From NCBI RefSeq assembly GCF_002234595.1, contig NZ_NMUL01000010.1:124001-188000 (forward strand): DNA of 64,000 bases. The letters are read 5' to 3'. The notes beneath the pieces were generated by a model that was not told the DNA's origin, searched no databases, and saw nothing but the letters and a program-made list of their open reading frames with translations. This stretch comes from Amycolatopsis vastitatis (GTDB lineage Bacteria; Actinomycetota; Actinomycetes; Mycobacteriales; Pseudonocardiaceae). Position numbers and translations under genes: made by a program. Of this stretch, positions 29,710 through 38,452 are shown one piece after another; positions within the stretch are counted from its first letter, which is position 1; each line of letters begins with the position of its first letter.

Positions 29710-29950
29710 GACCCTCGGTGCCTTTCCTCCGGTTAGGAGCCGAGTCTTCAGCGAGCGCAGGGGTGACGACAGGCGCGGACGGCCGGTCCGGACGGCACTC
29801 GGGCGGCGTACCTGAATGGCTACGCCGGCGCTCCGATGGGCACGAGCCGTCTGCCCGAGACACAGTGGCTTGACACGGATCGTCTCGTAGCGAGACAGTA
29901 TGTATCGCCCGTTTCCTCCGTGATACGCCACGACGAGCCCAGGTGTTTCC
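29710..29950. promoter_or_regulatory. Divergent control region of the assembly-line operon and exporter
   Basis: This 241-bp region lies between the FAAL gene (leftward) and the ABC exporter genes (rightward). Toward the exporter it holds TTGACA at 29870-29875, a good -35 box. An inverted repeat GTCTCG-TAG-CGAGAC follows at 29882-29896, and then CAGTAT or TATGTA as -10 candidates, 20-23 bp after the -35. The repeat sits inside the promoter, so a repressor or MerR-type activator bound there would control the exporter. The TetR gene at 32829-33434 is a candidate partner. Promoter calls are by eye. Confidence 0.5.
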
Positions 29951-30967
29951 ATGACAGCGACTTCGGTAGCGCCGGCCGCGGCGGTGACCGGCCAGATCCC
30001 GGCGGTTCAGACGACCGGCCTGAGAAAACGGTTCGGGGACAACTGGGCGGTCGACGGCGTCGACATCGCCGTGCCGCCCGGCCAGATCTACGCGTTCCTC
30101 GGCCCCAACGGCGCCGGCAAGTCCACCTGCGTCCGGATGATGTGCACCCTGCTGACGCCCACCGAGGGCACCGTACGCGTGCTGGGGCACGACACCGTGC
30201 ACGACCAGCTCGCCGTCCGGCTGCGGGTCGGCGTCGCGCTGCAGGCGACCGCGCTGGACGACAAGCAGACCGGCATCGAGCTGCTCCGCCTGCAGGGGCG
30301 GTTCTACGGCCTGGGCAAGAGGATGATCGACAAGCGGGTCGGTGAGCTGACCGAGTTGATCGACCTCGGCGAGGCGGTGCGCGACCGGGTCGGCACGTAC
30401 TCCGGCGGCATGCGCCGCAGGCTGGACCTGGCCATCGCGCTGATCCACAACCCGAGGGTGCTGTTCCTGGACGAGCCGACCACGGGCATGGACCCGGCCA
30501 GCCGGATCAAGCTCTGGGCCGAGGTCAACCGGCTCAACCGCGAACTCGGCACCACCATCTTCATGACCACGCAGTACCTGGAAGAGGCCGACCAGCTCGC
30601 CGAGCGCGTCGGCATCATCAACGCGGGCAAGGTGGTCGCGGAGGGCAGCCCGGAGGAGCTCAAGCGTTCGATCGGCCAGGACCTGGTCGTGGCCACGACG
30701 AAGGACGCCGGACTCGCCGCGCACGCGTTGCGCGGACTGCCGATGGCCCAGCGTGTCGAGGTCAACGGCGACGAGGTCAGCGTGGTCGTCGAGCACGGCC
30801 CGACGGCGATCAGCCCGATCGCCATCGCGCTGGCCGAGAACCAGGTGACCGTGGCGAACCTGGTGCTGCGCCGCCCGACGCTGGACGACGTGTTCCTTTC
30901 GCTCACCGGCCAGCACATGTCCGAGAAAACACAAGAAGACGCTCTCGCGGACGCGAAGGGGAAATGA
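29951..30967 (+). CDS. ABC transporter ATP-binding protein, daunorubicin-resistance (DrrA) type
   Basis: This 338-residue protein has Walker A GPNGAGKST (about residues 52-60), the signature YSGGMRRR, Walker B RVLFLDEPTTGMDP and a C-terminal extension, HMSEKTQEDALADAKGK. The C-terminal DrrA domain (RRPTLDDVFLSLTG) is present. DrrA-type ATPases pair with one ABC-2 permease to pump drugs out and give self-resistance. The permease gene overlaps this stop (ATGATGA). Its position divergent from the biosynthetic operon makes it the probable exporter of the cluster product. Confidence 0.93.
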   Translation: MTATSVAPAAAVTGQIPAVQTTGLRKRFGDNWAVDGVDIAVPPGQIYAFLGPNGAGKSTCVRMMCTLLTPTEGTVRVLGHDTVHDQLAVRLRVGVALQATALDDKQTGIELLRLQGRFYGLGKRMIDKRVGELTELIDLGEAVRDRVGTYSGGMRRRLDLAIALIHNPRVLFLDEPTTGMDPASRIKLWAEVNRLNRELGTTIFMTTQYLEEADQLAERVGIINAGKVVAEGSPEELKRSIGQDLVVATTKDAGLAAHALRGLPMAQRVEVNGDEVSVVVEHGPTAISPIAIALAENQVTVANLVLRRPTLDDVFLSLTGQHMSEKTQEDALADAKGK

Positions 30968-31791
30968 TGACGTCGACAGCTGCGGTCGCCGGTGTCCCGG
31001 TGCCTGCGGAACCGGATCTGGTCGGCAAGCCGGCCGGCTTCGTCCGCGACCTGGTCAGCGTTTCGGGCCGATCGCTGCGTCAGGTGCTGCGCGAGCCGGA
31101 GACCCTGGTCCCGCCGATGCTCATCCCGCTGTTCTTCTTCACTGTTTTCGTCGGTGCCCTGGAGAAGGTCGGCAACATCGGCGGGACCGCCGACTTCCGG
31201 GCCTTCCAGTTCCCGGTGGCGATCGTGATCGCCTCGACCGGCACGACGAGAGCGACGTCGTTGGTCAACGACATCAACAACGGCTACTTCGACCGGCTGC
31301 TGATCGCGCCGACGAACCGGCTGTCGTTGCTGCTCGGCCTCATGGTCGCCGACCTGGTGACCGTGGTGATGCTTTGCGTCCCGACGGTGATCCTCGGCTT
31401 CATCCTCGGGGTCGGCTTCGCGTCGGGTCCGCTGGGGGTGGTGGTGTTCATCGCCATCGCGGCGTTGTGGGGGCTCGCCTTCGCCGGTCTTCCGTATGCC
31501 ATCGCCTTGCGTAGCGGTAACGCGACAGTCGTCGCGCAGAGTTCCCTGCTGTTTTTCCCCTTCGTGTTCCTGACGACGACCCTCATGCCGCTGGACCGGT
31601 TGAGTGGATGGCTTTCCGCGGCTGCGCACGTGAACCCGGTTACGTACCTGCTGGACGCGCTGCGCTCGTTGCTCACCGACGGGTGGAACGCCGAGAAGCT
31701 GCTGGTGGGCGTCGGGGTCGTCTGCGCCGTCGCGGCTGTGACGTTCAGCATCGCGCTGCTGGCCCTGCGAAGCCGTGTGTCGCGGTCATGA
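30964..31791 (+). CDS. ABC-2 type permease, DrrB-like
   Basis: This 275-residue protein has six predicted hydrophobic segments. A charged N-terminal stretch (RDLVSVSGRSLRQVLREPETLVPPML) is followed by a core with RATSLVNDINNGYFDRLLIAP, typical of DrrB-type permeases. It ends in a transmembrane helix and a short basic tail. Either of two adjacent ATGs (30964, 30967) may be the start. It forms the membrane half of the exporter with the preceding ATPase. Confidence 0.92.
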   Translation: MMTSTAAVAGVPVPAEPDLVGKPAGFVRDLVSVSGRSLRQVLREPETLVPPMLIPLFFFTVFVGALEKVGNIGGTADFRAFQFPVAIVIASTGTTRATSLVNDINNGYFDRLLIAPTNRLSLLLGLMVADLVTVVMLCVPTVILGFILGVGFASGPLGVVVFIAIAALWGLAFAGLPYAIALRSGNATVVAQSSLLFFPFVFLTTTLMPLDRLSGWLSAAAHVNPVTYLLDALRSLLTDGWNAEKLLVGVGVVCAVAAVTFSIALLALRSRVSRS

Positions 31792-31820
31792 GGTCGCTGA
31801 CGGCTCCGGCGAGTCGAAAA

Positions 31821-31899
31821 GGTTCGTTGGGAGCGCCGTTCCCCAGTAGTGGAATTCGAGGTCTCGGCCTTTGCTTGCTCAACAGCGCTCCCAGCGAAC
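31821..31899. terminator. Long-loop inverted repeat between convergent genes, possible terminator
   Basis: The arms GTTCGTTGGGAGCGC (left, from 31822) and GCGCTCCCAGCGAAC (right, to 31899) pair with one mismatch across a loop of about 48 bp. The repeat lies between the 3' ends of the permease gene (plus) and the LuxR gene (minus), where a bidirectional terminator is expected. There is no T-run, so this is tentative. Confidence 0.4.
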
Positions 31900-31930
31900 G
31901 CCTCTTCTCCTCGGTACGCCCCGGGCCTGA

Positions 31931-32623
31931 TCAGACGACGATGTTGTCACGCAACGCCACCGCGACCGCGAGCGTCCTGTTCGGGCAATTCAGTTTGGCC
32001 AGTACATTTGCGACGAGACGTTTGGCCCCATGTTGCGAGATACGCAGTTGCTTGGCGATCTGCTTGTTGCTCAACCCGTCGATCAACAGGCGCAAAGCCT
32101 GCTGCTCGCGCGGGGTGAGGCTGTTGCTGAAACCGTGGCGTTGCGCGTTCGGCTCATCGCGCAACCGGCGCAGCATCCGGGCGGCCAACGTGGACGGTAT
32201 GACTATTTCGCCGGCAATCACCTCCTGCAAGGAATGCTCCAGGGAACCTGGGGTGACTTCGTGCAGAAGGAGGAATCCATTGGCCGGTATTCTCGACACG
32301 GTGTCGAACAGTTCCGGGTCCTGGACGAGGAGCAGCAGGATAACTTTGCTGCCGGTCGCCCGGATACGTTCCGCCGACAACCGTACGCAATCGGTGTTCA
32401 GTCCATCGCAGCCGAGGATCGCAACGTCGGGGACGCAGTGCCCGGGTGCGCTGGTGGTGTGCGTTGCGTAGTCAAGCTTTCCCCATTCTGTTACGGTGTA
32501 CAAATTAGCGGACTCGATCATCGACGTCAGCCCACTGCGGATTACATCCCCCTCCACGAGGACTGCAACCGATGAGGGTTCCGCATGATTCTGCGGCGGG
32601 CCGGCTAAACGATCTTCGCTCAT
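31931..32623 (-). CDS. LuxR-family response-regulator-like transcription factor
   Basis: This protein has 230 residues from MSEDRLAGPP; the AAGGAGG before the ATG is only one base away, an unusually tight spacing, but no other start fits. The C-terminal helix-turn-helix is clear: LTPREQQALRLLIDGLSNKQIAKQLRISQHGAKRLVANVLAKL. The N-terminal part has the layout of a receiver domain (VAVLVEGDVIRSGL, DVAILGCD), but the usual phospho-acceptor setting is not conserved, so it may be a pseudo-receiver that works without a kinase. No histidine kinase gene lies beside it. It probably regulates the cluster or exporter. The target is unknown. Confidence 0.85.
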   Translation of the reverse strand: MSEDRLAGPPQNHAEPSSVAVLVEGDVIRSGLTSMIESANLYTVTEWGKLDYATHTTSAPGHCVPDVAILGCDGLNTDCVRLSAERIRATGSKVILLLLVQDPELFDTVSRIPANGFLLLHEVTPGSLEHSLQEVIAGEIVIPSTLAARMLRRLRDEPNAQRHGFSNSLTPREQQALRLLIDGLSNKQIAKQLRISQHGAKRLVANVLAKLNCPNRTLAVAVALRDNIVV

Positions 32624-32828
32624 GCCTCCTTGAACCTCCCCCAGTGATGTGACGATATATCGCAGGCGTAAAATATCACTGCCTCCCTGACGTGTGCAAG
32701 AGTTTCGGTCGACTTGATTAACATTTAAGATTGTGACCGTGCGTAAGCAGTCATTTGCTTGAATAGGGTCGGATGACCAGGGGGTTTGCGTTTTTTGTGT
32801 GCCGACCGTGAGCTTGGCCGGGCCCATT
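32624..32828. promoter_or_regulatory. AT-rich promoter region upstream of the LuxR gene
   Basis: This 205-bp gap between the LuxR start and the TetR stop is much richer in A/T than its surroundings (for example GATATATCG, TTGATTAACATTTAAG and GCGTTTTTTG). Such stretches often mark regulated promoters or transferred DNA in actinobacteria. I cannot place -35/-10 boxes reliably. Confidence 0.45.
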
Positions 32829-33434
32829 TTATTGTTCGAGTATTCCGCGCATCATAAGCGACCAAATGGTGTTCATCGCGTCGGTTGTGGTGAGCGTTTC
32901 GTCTGCGATGTCCTCTTGCATGCTGGCCACCATCTTGAAAATCAGCTTGCCGTGTCGCTGGGGGTCGAGTTCCCCGCGGAAGCGATGGGTGGCTGTTCCT
33001 TCACCCAGCGTGGCGATGAAAGGCTGGTGCAGCCTGGTCATCCCGGTGCGCAGCTTGGCCATCGCGGCGGCGGAGAGGTCGGCCTTGTCCAGGCTGGCCC
33101 AGCCGACGCGGTGCCGTCGGCTCGCGAAGTAGTCGAGCATGGTGCGCACGCACGCCTGGAGCCGGTCCAGCGGGTCGGCGTGCTCGGCGGTGGCCGCGGC
33201 GAGTCTGGCCGCGCACTCGTCGAGCTCGCGTTCGACGTGGGCGAGCAGCGCCGACTCGACATCGGCGAAGTACTTGTACAGCGTGGCCCGGCCGACGCCC
33301 GCGTGCTGCGCGAGCTTGGCCATCGACGTTTTGGTGGCGCCTTCGGCGGCAACGAGTTCGATCGCGGCGTCGATGATTTGCTCGCGGTACCGGGCCTTGT
33401 GTGTCTCGACTGCGGACTGCCACGCCTGAGACAT
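32829..33434 (-). CDS. TetR family transcriptional regulator
   Basis: This protein has 201 residues from MSQAWQSAVE, with GAGAGG six bases before the ATG; an upstream ATG at 33461 is less likely. The N-terminal helix-turn-helix reads IIDAAIELVAAEGATKTSMAKLAQHAGVGRATLYKYF, the standard TetR pattern. The ligand domain is all-helical without recognisable signature. A -10-like TACAAT (complement of 33496-33501) lies upstream. Its position beside the LuxR gene and near the DrrAB-like exporter suggests that it senses the product and releases exporter expression, as many TetR genes do. This is inferred from position. Confidence 0.85.
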   Translation of the reverse strand: MSQAWQSAVETHKARYREQIIDAAIELVAAEGATKTSMAKLAQHAGVGRATLYKYFADVESALLAHVERELDECAARLAAATAEHADPLDRLQACVRTMLDYFASRRHRVGWASLDKADLSAAAMAKLRTGMTRLHQPFIATLGEGTATHRFRGELDPQRHGKLIFKMVASMQEDIADETLTTTDAMNTIWSLMMRGILEQ

Positions 33435-33637
33435 CCGAATCCTCTCCGACCGTGAAAACACCCAGGCTCAGACGGCATGTCTTGACCCCGTACTGATTGT
33501 ATCGCGGTGTCGCGCCGGGCGGGCGGTTCGCGAACTTGGCGGGAGGGTGCCGCCGGTGCCTGCCGCCTTCGCGGTCTGGCGGACTCACCGTCCTGGCCGG
33601 CCACTGTCGGTCACGGACCCGGCGTAGCTTCTAAGGT

Positions 33638-34003
33638 ATGAGGATCGGCGAGTTGTCCCGGCGCACCGGCGTGAGCCCGCGCTCCCTGCGGTACTACGAA
33701 GCGCAGGGCCTGTTGACCAGCACCCGCTCCGACGCCGGGCAGCGGCACTACTCCGACGCCGAGGTCCAGCGTGTGTCGCTCATCCGGCAGCTGTTCGAGG
33801 CGGGCTTGTCCAGCCGCGTGATCGCGATGGTGCTGCCGTGCGTCGAGACTCCCGGCGACCCGGGTGTCGTGGAGTTCGCGTTCGCGACGATGAAGCGCGA
33901 GCGCGACCGGATCGACGCGGAAATCGCGCACCTGACCGAGACCCGGGACTCGCTCGACCTGCTGCTCAGCGCCAACAGCCGCCACCAGGCGAAGCTGGCC
34001 TGA
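33638..34003 (+). CDS. MerR family transcriptional regulator
   Basis: This 121-residue protein has a typical N-terminal MerR winged helix (MRIGELSRRTGVSPRSLRYY, then GLLTSTRSDAGQRHYSDAEV) and a C-terminal coiled coil (FATMKRERDRIDAEIAHLTETRDSLDLLL). No metal-binding Cys cluster is present, so it belongs to the small-molecule-type MerR group seen beside oxidoreductases. The oxidoreductase gene begins 106 bp downstream, with a perfect palindrome in between, a classical regulator-target arrangement. Confidence 0.9.
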   Translation: MRIGELSRRTGVSPRSLRYYEAQGLLTSTRSDAGQRHYSDAEVQRVSLIRQLFEAGLSSRVIAMVLPCVETPGDPGVVEFAFATMKRERDRIDAEIAHLTETRDSLDLLLSANSRHQAKLA

Positions 34004-34033
34004 CAGTGTGACCCGCGCCTCAGCCGGTTGCCC

Positions 34034-34049
34034 CTGACACCGGTGTCAG
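34034..34049. promoter_or_regulatory. Perfect 16-bp palindrome, likely MerR-type operator
   Basis: CTGACACCGGTGTCAG is its own reverse complement. It lies between the MerR stop and the oxidoreductase start (60 bp before the ATG), where MerR proteins bind between -35 and -10. There is no T-run, which argues against a terminator. Confidence 0.6.
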
Positions 34050-34108
34050 CGGTCAGGATGGCCGCAGAGCCCGGAACGACCGGGCCGGTCACCCGGAAGG
34101 CGCGGAAA

Positions 34109-35032
34109 ATGGGACAGGCATGGGGTTTCGGCAGGTACGGCGGGCCCGAAGTGCAGGAGTTCTTCGACCGCCGCGATCCCGTTCCCGGCCGCGGTGAGGT
34201 GCTGATCCGGGTCGACGTCGCCGGGGTCAACCCCCTCGACCACGTCGTGCGCGCGGGCCTGGTCCCCGGGCTCGACGGCGGGCGGCCGTTCCCGCGCGTG
34301 CTGGGCATGGAAGCGGCGGGAACCGTGCTCGCACTGGGGGAGGACGTCGACGGGCTCGAGGTGGGGGACGCGGTCTTCGGCTTCGCGCTCACCGGTGGCG
34401 GCACCTACGCCGAGACGACGGTGCTGTCCGCGCCGAACACCGCGCGCATCCCGGCGGGTCTGTCCGCCACCGTGGCGGCGACGCTGCCGGTGGCCGGGAC
34501 GACCGCGGTGGACGCGCTCGACCAGCTCGGTCTCCCTGCCGGCGCCACGATCCTGGTGAACGGCGTCGGGGGCGGGGTCGGCCTCGCGGTCGCCCGGCTG
34601 GCCGCGGCGCGCGAGCTGCACGTGGTCGGCACCGGCAGCCCCGCCAAACGTGAACCGGCCGAGGCCGTCGGGGTGCGATTCGTCGACTACACCACGGAAG
34701 ACGTCGTCGCCGTGTGCCGTGAGCTGGTTCCCGACGGCTTCGACGGGATCGTCGACCTGGTCGGCGGCCCCTCGCTGCGGACGGTCGCGCCGCTGGCGCG
34801 GGACCCCAGCGATGTCATCGCCGTGGGCGATCAGTCCGTGCCCGACGTCGGTGGCCGTATCGTCGAGCGCCGCCTCGGCCGCGAGAACCTGGAGCGGGCC
34901 GCCCGGCTGGCGCTCGACGGGGTCCTCGCACCGGCGATCACGGCGGTCCACCCGTTGTCCGACGCCCCGGCCGCCCTCGCGACCGTCGAGAACGGTCACG
35001 CTTCGGGCAAGGTCGTCATCAAGGTGACCTGA
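34109..35032 (+). CDS. NADP-dependent quinone/alkene oxidoreductase (MDR superfamily)
   Basis: This protein has 307 residues from MGQAWGFGRYGGPEV; the 27 upstream codons are not family-like and would cover the operator. It has a GroES-like N-terminal domain (VLIRVDVAGVNPLDHVVRAG, RVLGMEAAGTV) and a Rossmann nucleotide-binding domain with VNGVGGGVGLAVARLA. No zinc-binding Cys set is seen, as in quinone oxidoreductases. The likely role is NADPH-dependent reduction of quinones or reactive carbonyls, induced through the MerR regulator. Confidence 0.88.
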   Translation: MGQAWGFGRYGGPEVQEFFDRRDPVPGRGEVLIRVDVAGVNPLDHVVRAGLVPGLDGGRPFPRVLGMEAAGTVLALGEDVDGLEVGDAVFGFALTGGGTYAETTVLSAPNTARIPAGLSATVAATLPVAGTTAVDALDQLGLPAGATILVNGVGGGVGLAVARLAAARELHVVGTGSPAKREPAEAVGVRFVDYTTEDVVAVCRELVPDGFDGIVDLVGGPSLRTVAPLARDPSDVIAVGDQSVPDVGGRIVERRLGRENLERAARLALDGVLAPAITAVHPLSDAPAALATVENGHASGKVVIKVT

Positions 35033-35062
35033 GGCCTGGCAGTTGGTCGAACAGCCGGCGGC

Positions 35063-36112
35063 TTACGCGTAGTCGGCGAAGATCCGGCGTTCGGTGCCGT
35101 CGACGGTGACGGTGCCGCCGTGCGGGAGGATCCATTGCGGCCGGGTGTGGCCGAACGGAATGCCGACGCAGACGACCGCGTCCGGGTTGTAGCGGCTCAC
35201 CACCTCGACGACCGCATCACGTTGCCCGGCGCGCAGCCGTGACCGGTCCTGAGTGGACGGTCGGCGGGTGAGATCGGAAACGGGCGGCCGGGCGACCAGG
35301 ACCGCCTCCACCGCGCCGAGGATTCCGCGTTCGCCGAGCGAGCGGACGATCCACCCGACGTTGCGCGCCGGCAGGAGGTCCTCGGAGGTTTCGATGATGA
35401 GCACGCCGCCCTGGAGCACGTGGGGCGGGAACGGGAACCGCCCCGCGGTCAGGACCCACTCGATCACCTCCAGGCAGCCGCCCCAGGTTCGGCCGGTCAC
35501 CGATCTGGCCGGCCCGTGCCAGCTCCACGGCTCGGTCGCTTCGCGTTCGCCGAAGGAGTCCAAGGCACGCGGATCGGCCCAGTTGATGCCGACGTCCTCG
35601 GACTCTCCCGGATCGGTGATCTCCAACCGCTCGCCGGTCACCAGGGCCGCGCGCAGTGACCGGGCGTGGATGTCGTCCACGGCGGGGCCCGGACCGAGGT
35701 GGACCTGGGACGAGCCGCCGTAGAAGCTCGCGATGCCGGCTGCCCAGAGCCAGTGGTGCAGGTTGGTGTTGTCACTGGTACCCAGGAACGGCTTGGGGTC
35801 CGCTCGGGCCAGGTCGGCGACCAGGTGCGGAATCACCGTGATCTGATCTTCACCGCCGACGACGGCGAGGATCCCGCGGATCCGCGGGTCCGCGAAGGCG
35901 GCATTGACATCCGCGGCGCGCGCCGCGGGTGTCGCCGCGATCTCCCGCGTCGTCGGGTACTCGACCGGGACGAGACCGGTCACCTCGGTGAGCCGGCGCA
36001 TCGCCTGCTCGTGCACCTCGGGAAAGGCGCCGGCGGCCGCGAACGACGGCGAGAGAACCGCGATGCGATCCCCCGGGCGGGCCTTCGGAGGATGGACGAG
36101 ATCGAGCGTCAC
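35063..36112 (-). CDS. S66 family peptidase, LD-carboxypeptidase/MccF-like
   Basis: This 349-residue protein has a GTG start. The nucleophile motif LGTSDNTNLHHWLWAAG carries the Ser of the xGxSDxT pattern, and the C-terminal PFGHTRPQWILPHG holds the catalytic His. The Glu of the Ser-Glu-His triad lies in the IIETSED region. The family includes LD-carboxypeptidases of peptidoglycan recycling and MccF, which cleaves microcin C-like aminoacyl nucleotides and gives immunity. With no signal peptide, a cytoplasmic role fits either. It is convergent with the oxidoreductase and has no clear link to the cluster. Confidence 0.88.
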   Translation of the reverse strand: MTLDLVHPPKARPGDRIAVLSPSFAAAGAFPEVHEQAMRRLTEVTGLVPVEYPTTREIAATPAARAADVNAAFADPRIRGILAVVGGEDQITVIPHLVADLARADPKPFLGTSDNTNLHHWLWAAGIASFYGGSSQVHLGPGPAVDDIHARSLRAALVTGERLEITDPGESEDVGINWADPRALDSFGEREATEPWSWHGPARSVTGRTWGGCLEVIEWVLTAGRFPFPPHVLQGGVLIIETSEDLLPARNVGWIVRSLGERGILGAVEAVLVARPPVSDLTRRPSTQDRSRLRAGQRDAVVEVVSRYNPDAVVCVGIPFGHTRPQWILPHGGTVTVDGTERRIFADYA

Positions 36113-36276
36113 GCTCGAGATCCCACCACGTCACCGGCGGGCGCGCATTCCCTTTGTCACCCGGCCGCGGGTGCTCGTGTGCCCGAAATCGGCGTTGTTC
36201 CGGCCGGGCCGCAGGTGCTATACCGGCAGCTGCCCGGTGTCGCGACGACGCGATGCACAAGCGAGCGGAGTGTCTG

Positions 36277-38433
36277 GTGGTCAACCGTGCTTTGCGCTCA
36301 TCCACCGTGGTGGCGGCCCTCACCGCGCCCGTTCTCCTGCTGGGGACCGCGACCGCGGTGGCCGCTCCCGGCACTCCACCGGGGCGGTGGCTGACGATCG
36401 AGACGGTGTCGAACCCGCGGCCCGCGCTCGTCAGCGGGGGACAGGTCCTGGTCAAGATCGTCCCGCCGCGGAGAGCCGGGCGGGTCGACGTCAGCGCCAA
36501 CGGCCACGACGTCACCCCGAGTTTCCGCGCCCAGCCGGACGGCAGCCTGCTCGGCCTGGTGACCGGCCTGCGCGACGGTGCCAACGACCTGAGCGCCCGG
36601 ACGAACGGGCGCGGCCCGGACCAGTGGGCGAACCTGCGTGTCACCAACCACCCGATCACCGGGCCCGTCTTCTCCGGCGCACAGCAGCTCCCGTTCTACT
36701 GCGAGACACAGGCGTTCGGCCTGCCCGCCGCGTCGCAGCCGTACTGCGGCGCGCCGACCCAGGTGAGCTACCAGTACAAGACCACCGCCGGGGCGTTCGC
36801 GCCGCTGGCGGACCCGGCGACCCGGCCCGCGGACCTCGCGACGGCCACGGTCGGCGGGCACGCGGTGCCGTACGTGGTCCGCGTCGAGCGCGGCACGATC
36901 GACCGCGCCGTCTACGAGATGGCGGCGCTGTACGACGGCACGCCGTCGCCCGTCGAACCGGACCGCAGCTGGAACGGGAAGCTGGTCTACACCTTCGGCG
37001 GCGGCTGCAACGCGGGCTACCACCAGGGCAGCTCGACCGGCGGGGTCGTCAACGACCTGTTCCTGGCCCGGGGCTACGCGGTCGCGTCGTCGACCCTGAA
37101 CGTGCTCGACAACAACTGCAGCCCGATCATCTCGGCCGAGGCGGCGATGATGGTCAAGGAACACTTCGTCGAGACCTACGGCCCGGTCGCGCACACCATC
37201 GGCTGGGGTGGCTCGGGCGGGGCGATCCAGCAGTACGACATCGCCGAGAACTACCCCGGCATCGTCGACGGCATCATCCCCGGCGTCTCGTTCCCGGACC
37301 CGCTGAGCACGGGCGGTCCCGTGTCGGACTGCCGCTTGCTGGAGCGGTACTTCGCCGGGCCGGGCGCGTCGTTCACCGCGGCGCAGAAGCAGGCGGTCGC
37401 GGGCTTCGGCAGCTACGACACCTGCGTCTCCTGGGACAAGACCTTCGCCAGCCGCGCCACCGCGACCGGCAGCTGCAACGCGGCCATCCCGGTCGCGGCG
37501 CGGTGGGATCCGGTCACCAACCCGGGCGGGGTGAAGTGCAACTCCAATGAGCAGCTGGTCAACCAGCTCGGGCGGGACCCGCGGACCGGGTTCGTGCGCA
37601 GCCCGCTGGACACCACCGGCGTGCAGTACGGCCTGGCCGCGCTGAAGGCCGGGACGATCACCGCCGCGCAGTTCGTGGACCTCAACGCCACGATCGGTGG
37701 CCTCGACTACACCGGGACGCCCGTGGCGCAGCGGATCGCGGCCGACCCGAAGGCGCTCGACGCGGCGTACGCCGACGACATCGTGAACTCCGCGTCGCAA
37801 GGCTTGCGGGAAACGCCGATCATCGACCAGCGGACCGATCTCGACTTCGCCGGGTTCGGCAACGACATCCACACCACCGAGTGGTCTTACGTGATGCGGC
37901 AACGGCTTCTGCGGGCCAACGGCACGGCGGGCAACCAGGTCATCATCGAAAACCACGCCACCGCGGCCGAAGCGGGCGCGGCCGGTGTCTACGAGCTCGA
38001 CGCCATGGACCGCTGGCTGACCGCGATCGACGCCGACCGTTCGCACCGGAGTCTCCGGCAGAAGGTGCTGGCGAACCGGCCGGGCGATCTCGGCGACGGG
38101 TGCTACCTCTCCGCCGCGTCGCGGATCACCGAGAAGCTGACGTACCCGGCGAGCGGCCAGTGCGGCGCGCAGTACCCGGTGGCGGCCGACACCCGGATGG
38201 TCGCGGGGGAGGGCCTGTCCCTCGACGTGCTGAAGTGCCGGCTGAAGCCGCTGGACTTCCGCGACTACCCGGTCACCTTCACCGCGGCGGACCGGCAGCG
38301 GCTGCGGGCGGCGTTCCCCCGCGGCGTGTGCGACTACAGCCGTCCGGGCGTCGGGCAGCGGGCCCCGATCGGGACCTGGCTGAGCTACGGAGACGAACGG
38401 ACCGGCACCACCCCGCCGACAAAGCCGCGGTGA
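36277..38433 (+). CDS. Secreted DUF6351 family protein (tannase-like hydrolase fold)
   Basis: This protein has about 718 residues from GTG 36277 (VVNRALRSSTVVAALTAP), chosen because GCGGAG sits upstream; ATG 36253 is an alternative. A clear signal peptide ends near AVAAPG. The body has YTFGGGCNAGYHQGS, IGWGGSGGAIQQYDIAENYP with a GxGGSGG nucleophile-like turn, and numerous Cys residues suited to disulfides outside the cell. The family is common in actinobacteria and proteobacteria and has no established substrate. Its neighbours give no function. Only 19 bp separate its stop from the large PKS gene, so read-through into the PKS is possible. Confidence 0.82.
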   Translation: MVNRALRSSTVVAALTAPVLLLGTATAVAAPGTPPGRWLTIETVSNPRPALVSGGQVLVKIVPPRRAGRVDVSANGHDVTPSFRAQPDGSLLGLVTGLRDGANDLSARTNGRGPDQWANLRVTNHPITGPVFSGAQQLPFYCETQAFGLPAASQPYCGAPTQVSYQYKTTAGAFAPLADPATRPADLATATVGGHAVPYVVRVERGTIDRAVYEMAALYDGTPSPVEPDRSWNGKLVYTFGGGCNAGYHQGSSTGGVVNDLFLARGYAVASSTLNVLDNNCSPIISAEAAMMVKEHFVETYGPVAHTIGWGGSGGAIQQYDIAENYPGIVDGIIPGVSFPDPLSTGGPVSDCRLLERYFAGPGASFTAAQKQAVAGFGSYDTCVSWDKTFASRATATGSCNAAIPVAARWDPVTNPGGVKCNSNEQLVNQLGRDPRTGFVRSPLDTTGVQYGLAALKAGTITAAQFVDLNATIGGLDYTGTPVAQRIAADPKALDAAYADDIVNSASQGLRETPIIDQRTDLDFAGFGNDIHTTEWSYVMRQRLLRANGTAGNQVIIENHATAAEAGAAGVYELDAMDRWLTAIDADRSHRSLRQKVLANRPGDLGDGCYLSAASRITEKLTYPASGQCGAQYPVAADTRMVAGEGLSLDVLKCRLKPLDFRDYPVTFTAADRQRLRAAFPRGVCDYSRPGVGQRAPIGTWLSYGDERTGTTPPTKPR

Positions 38434-38452
38434 TTGCGGTATACCCGGAACA

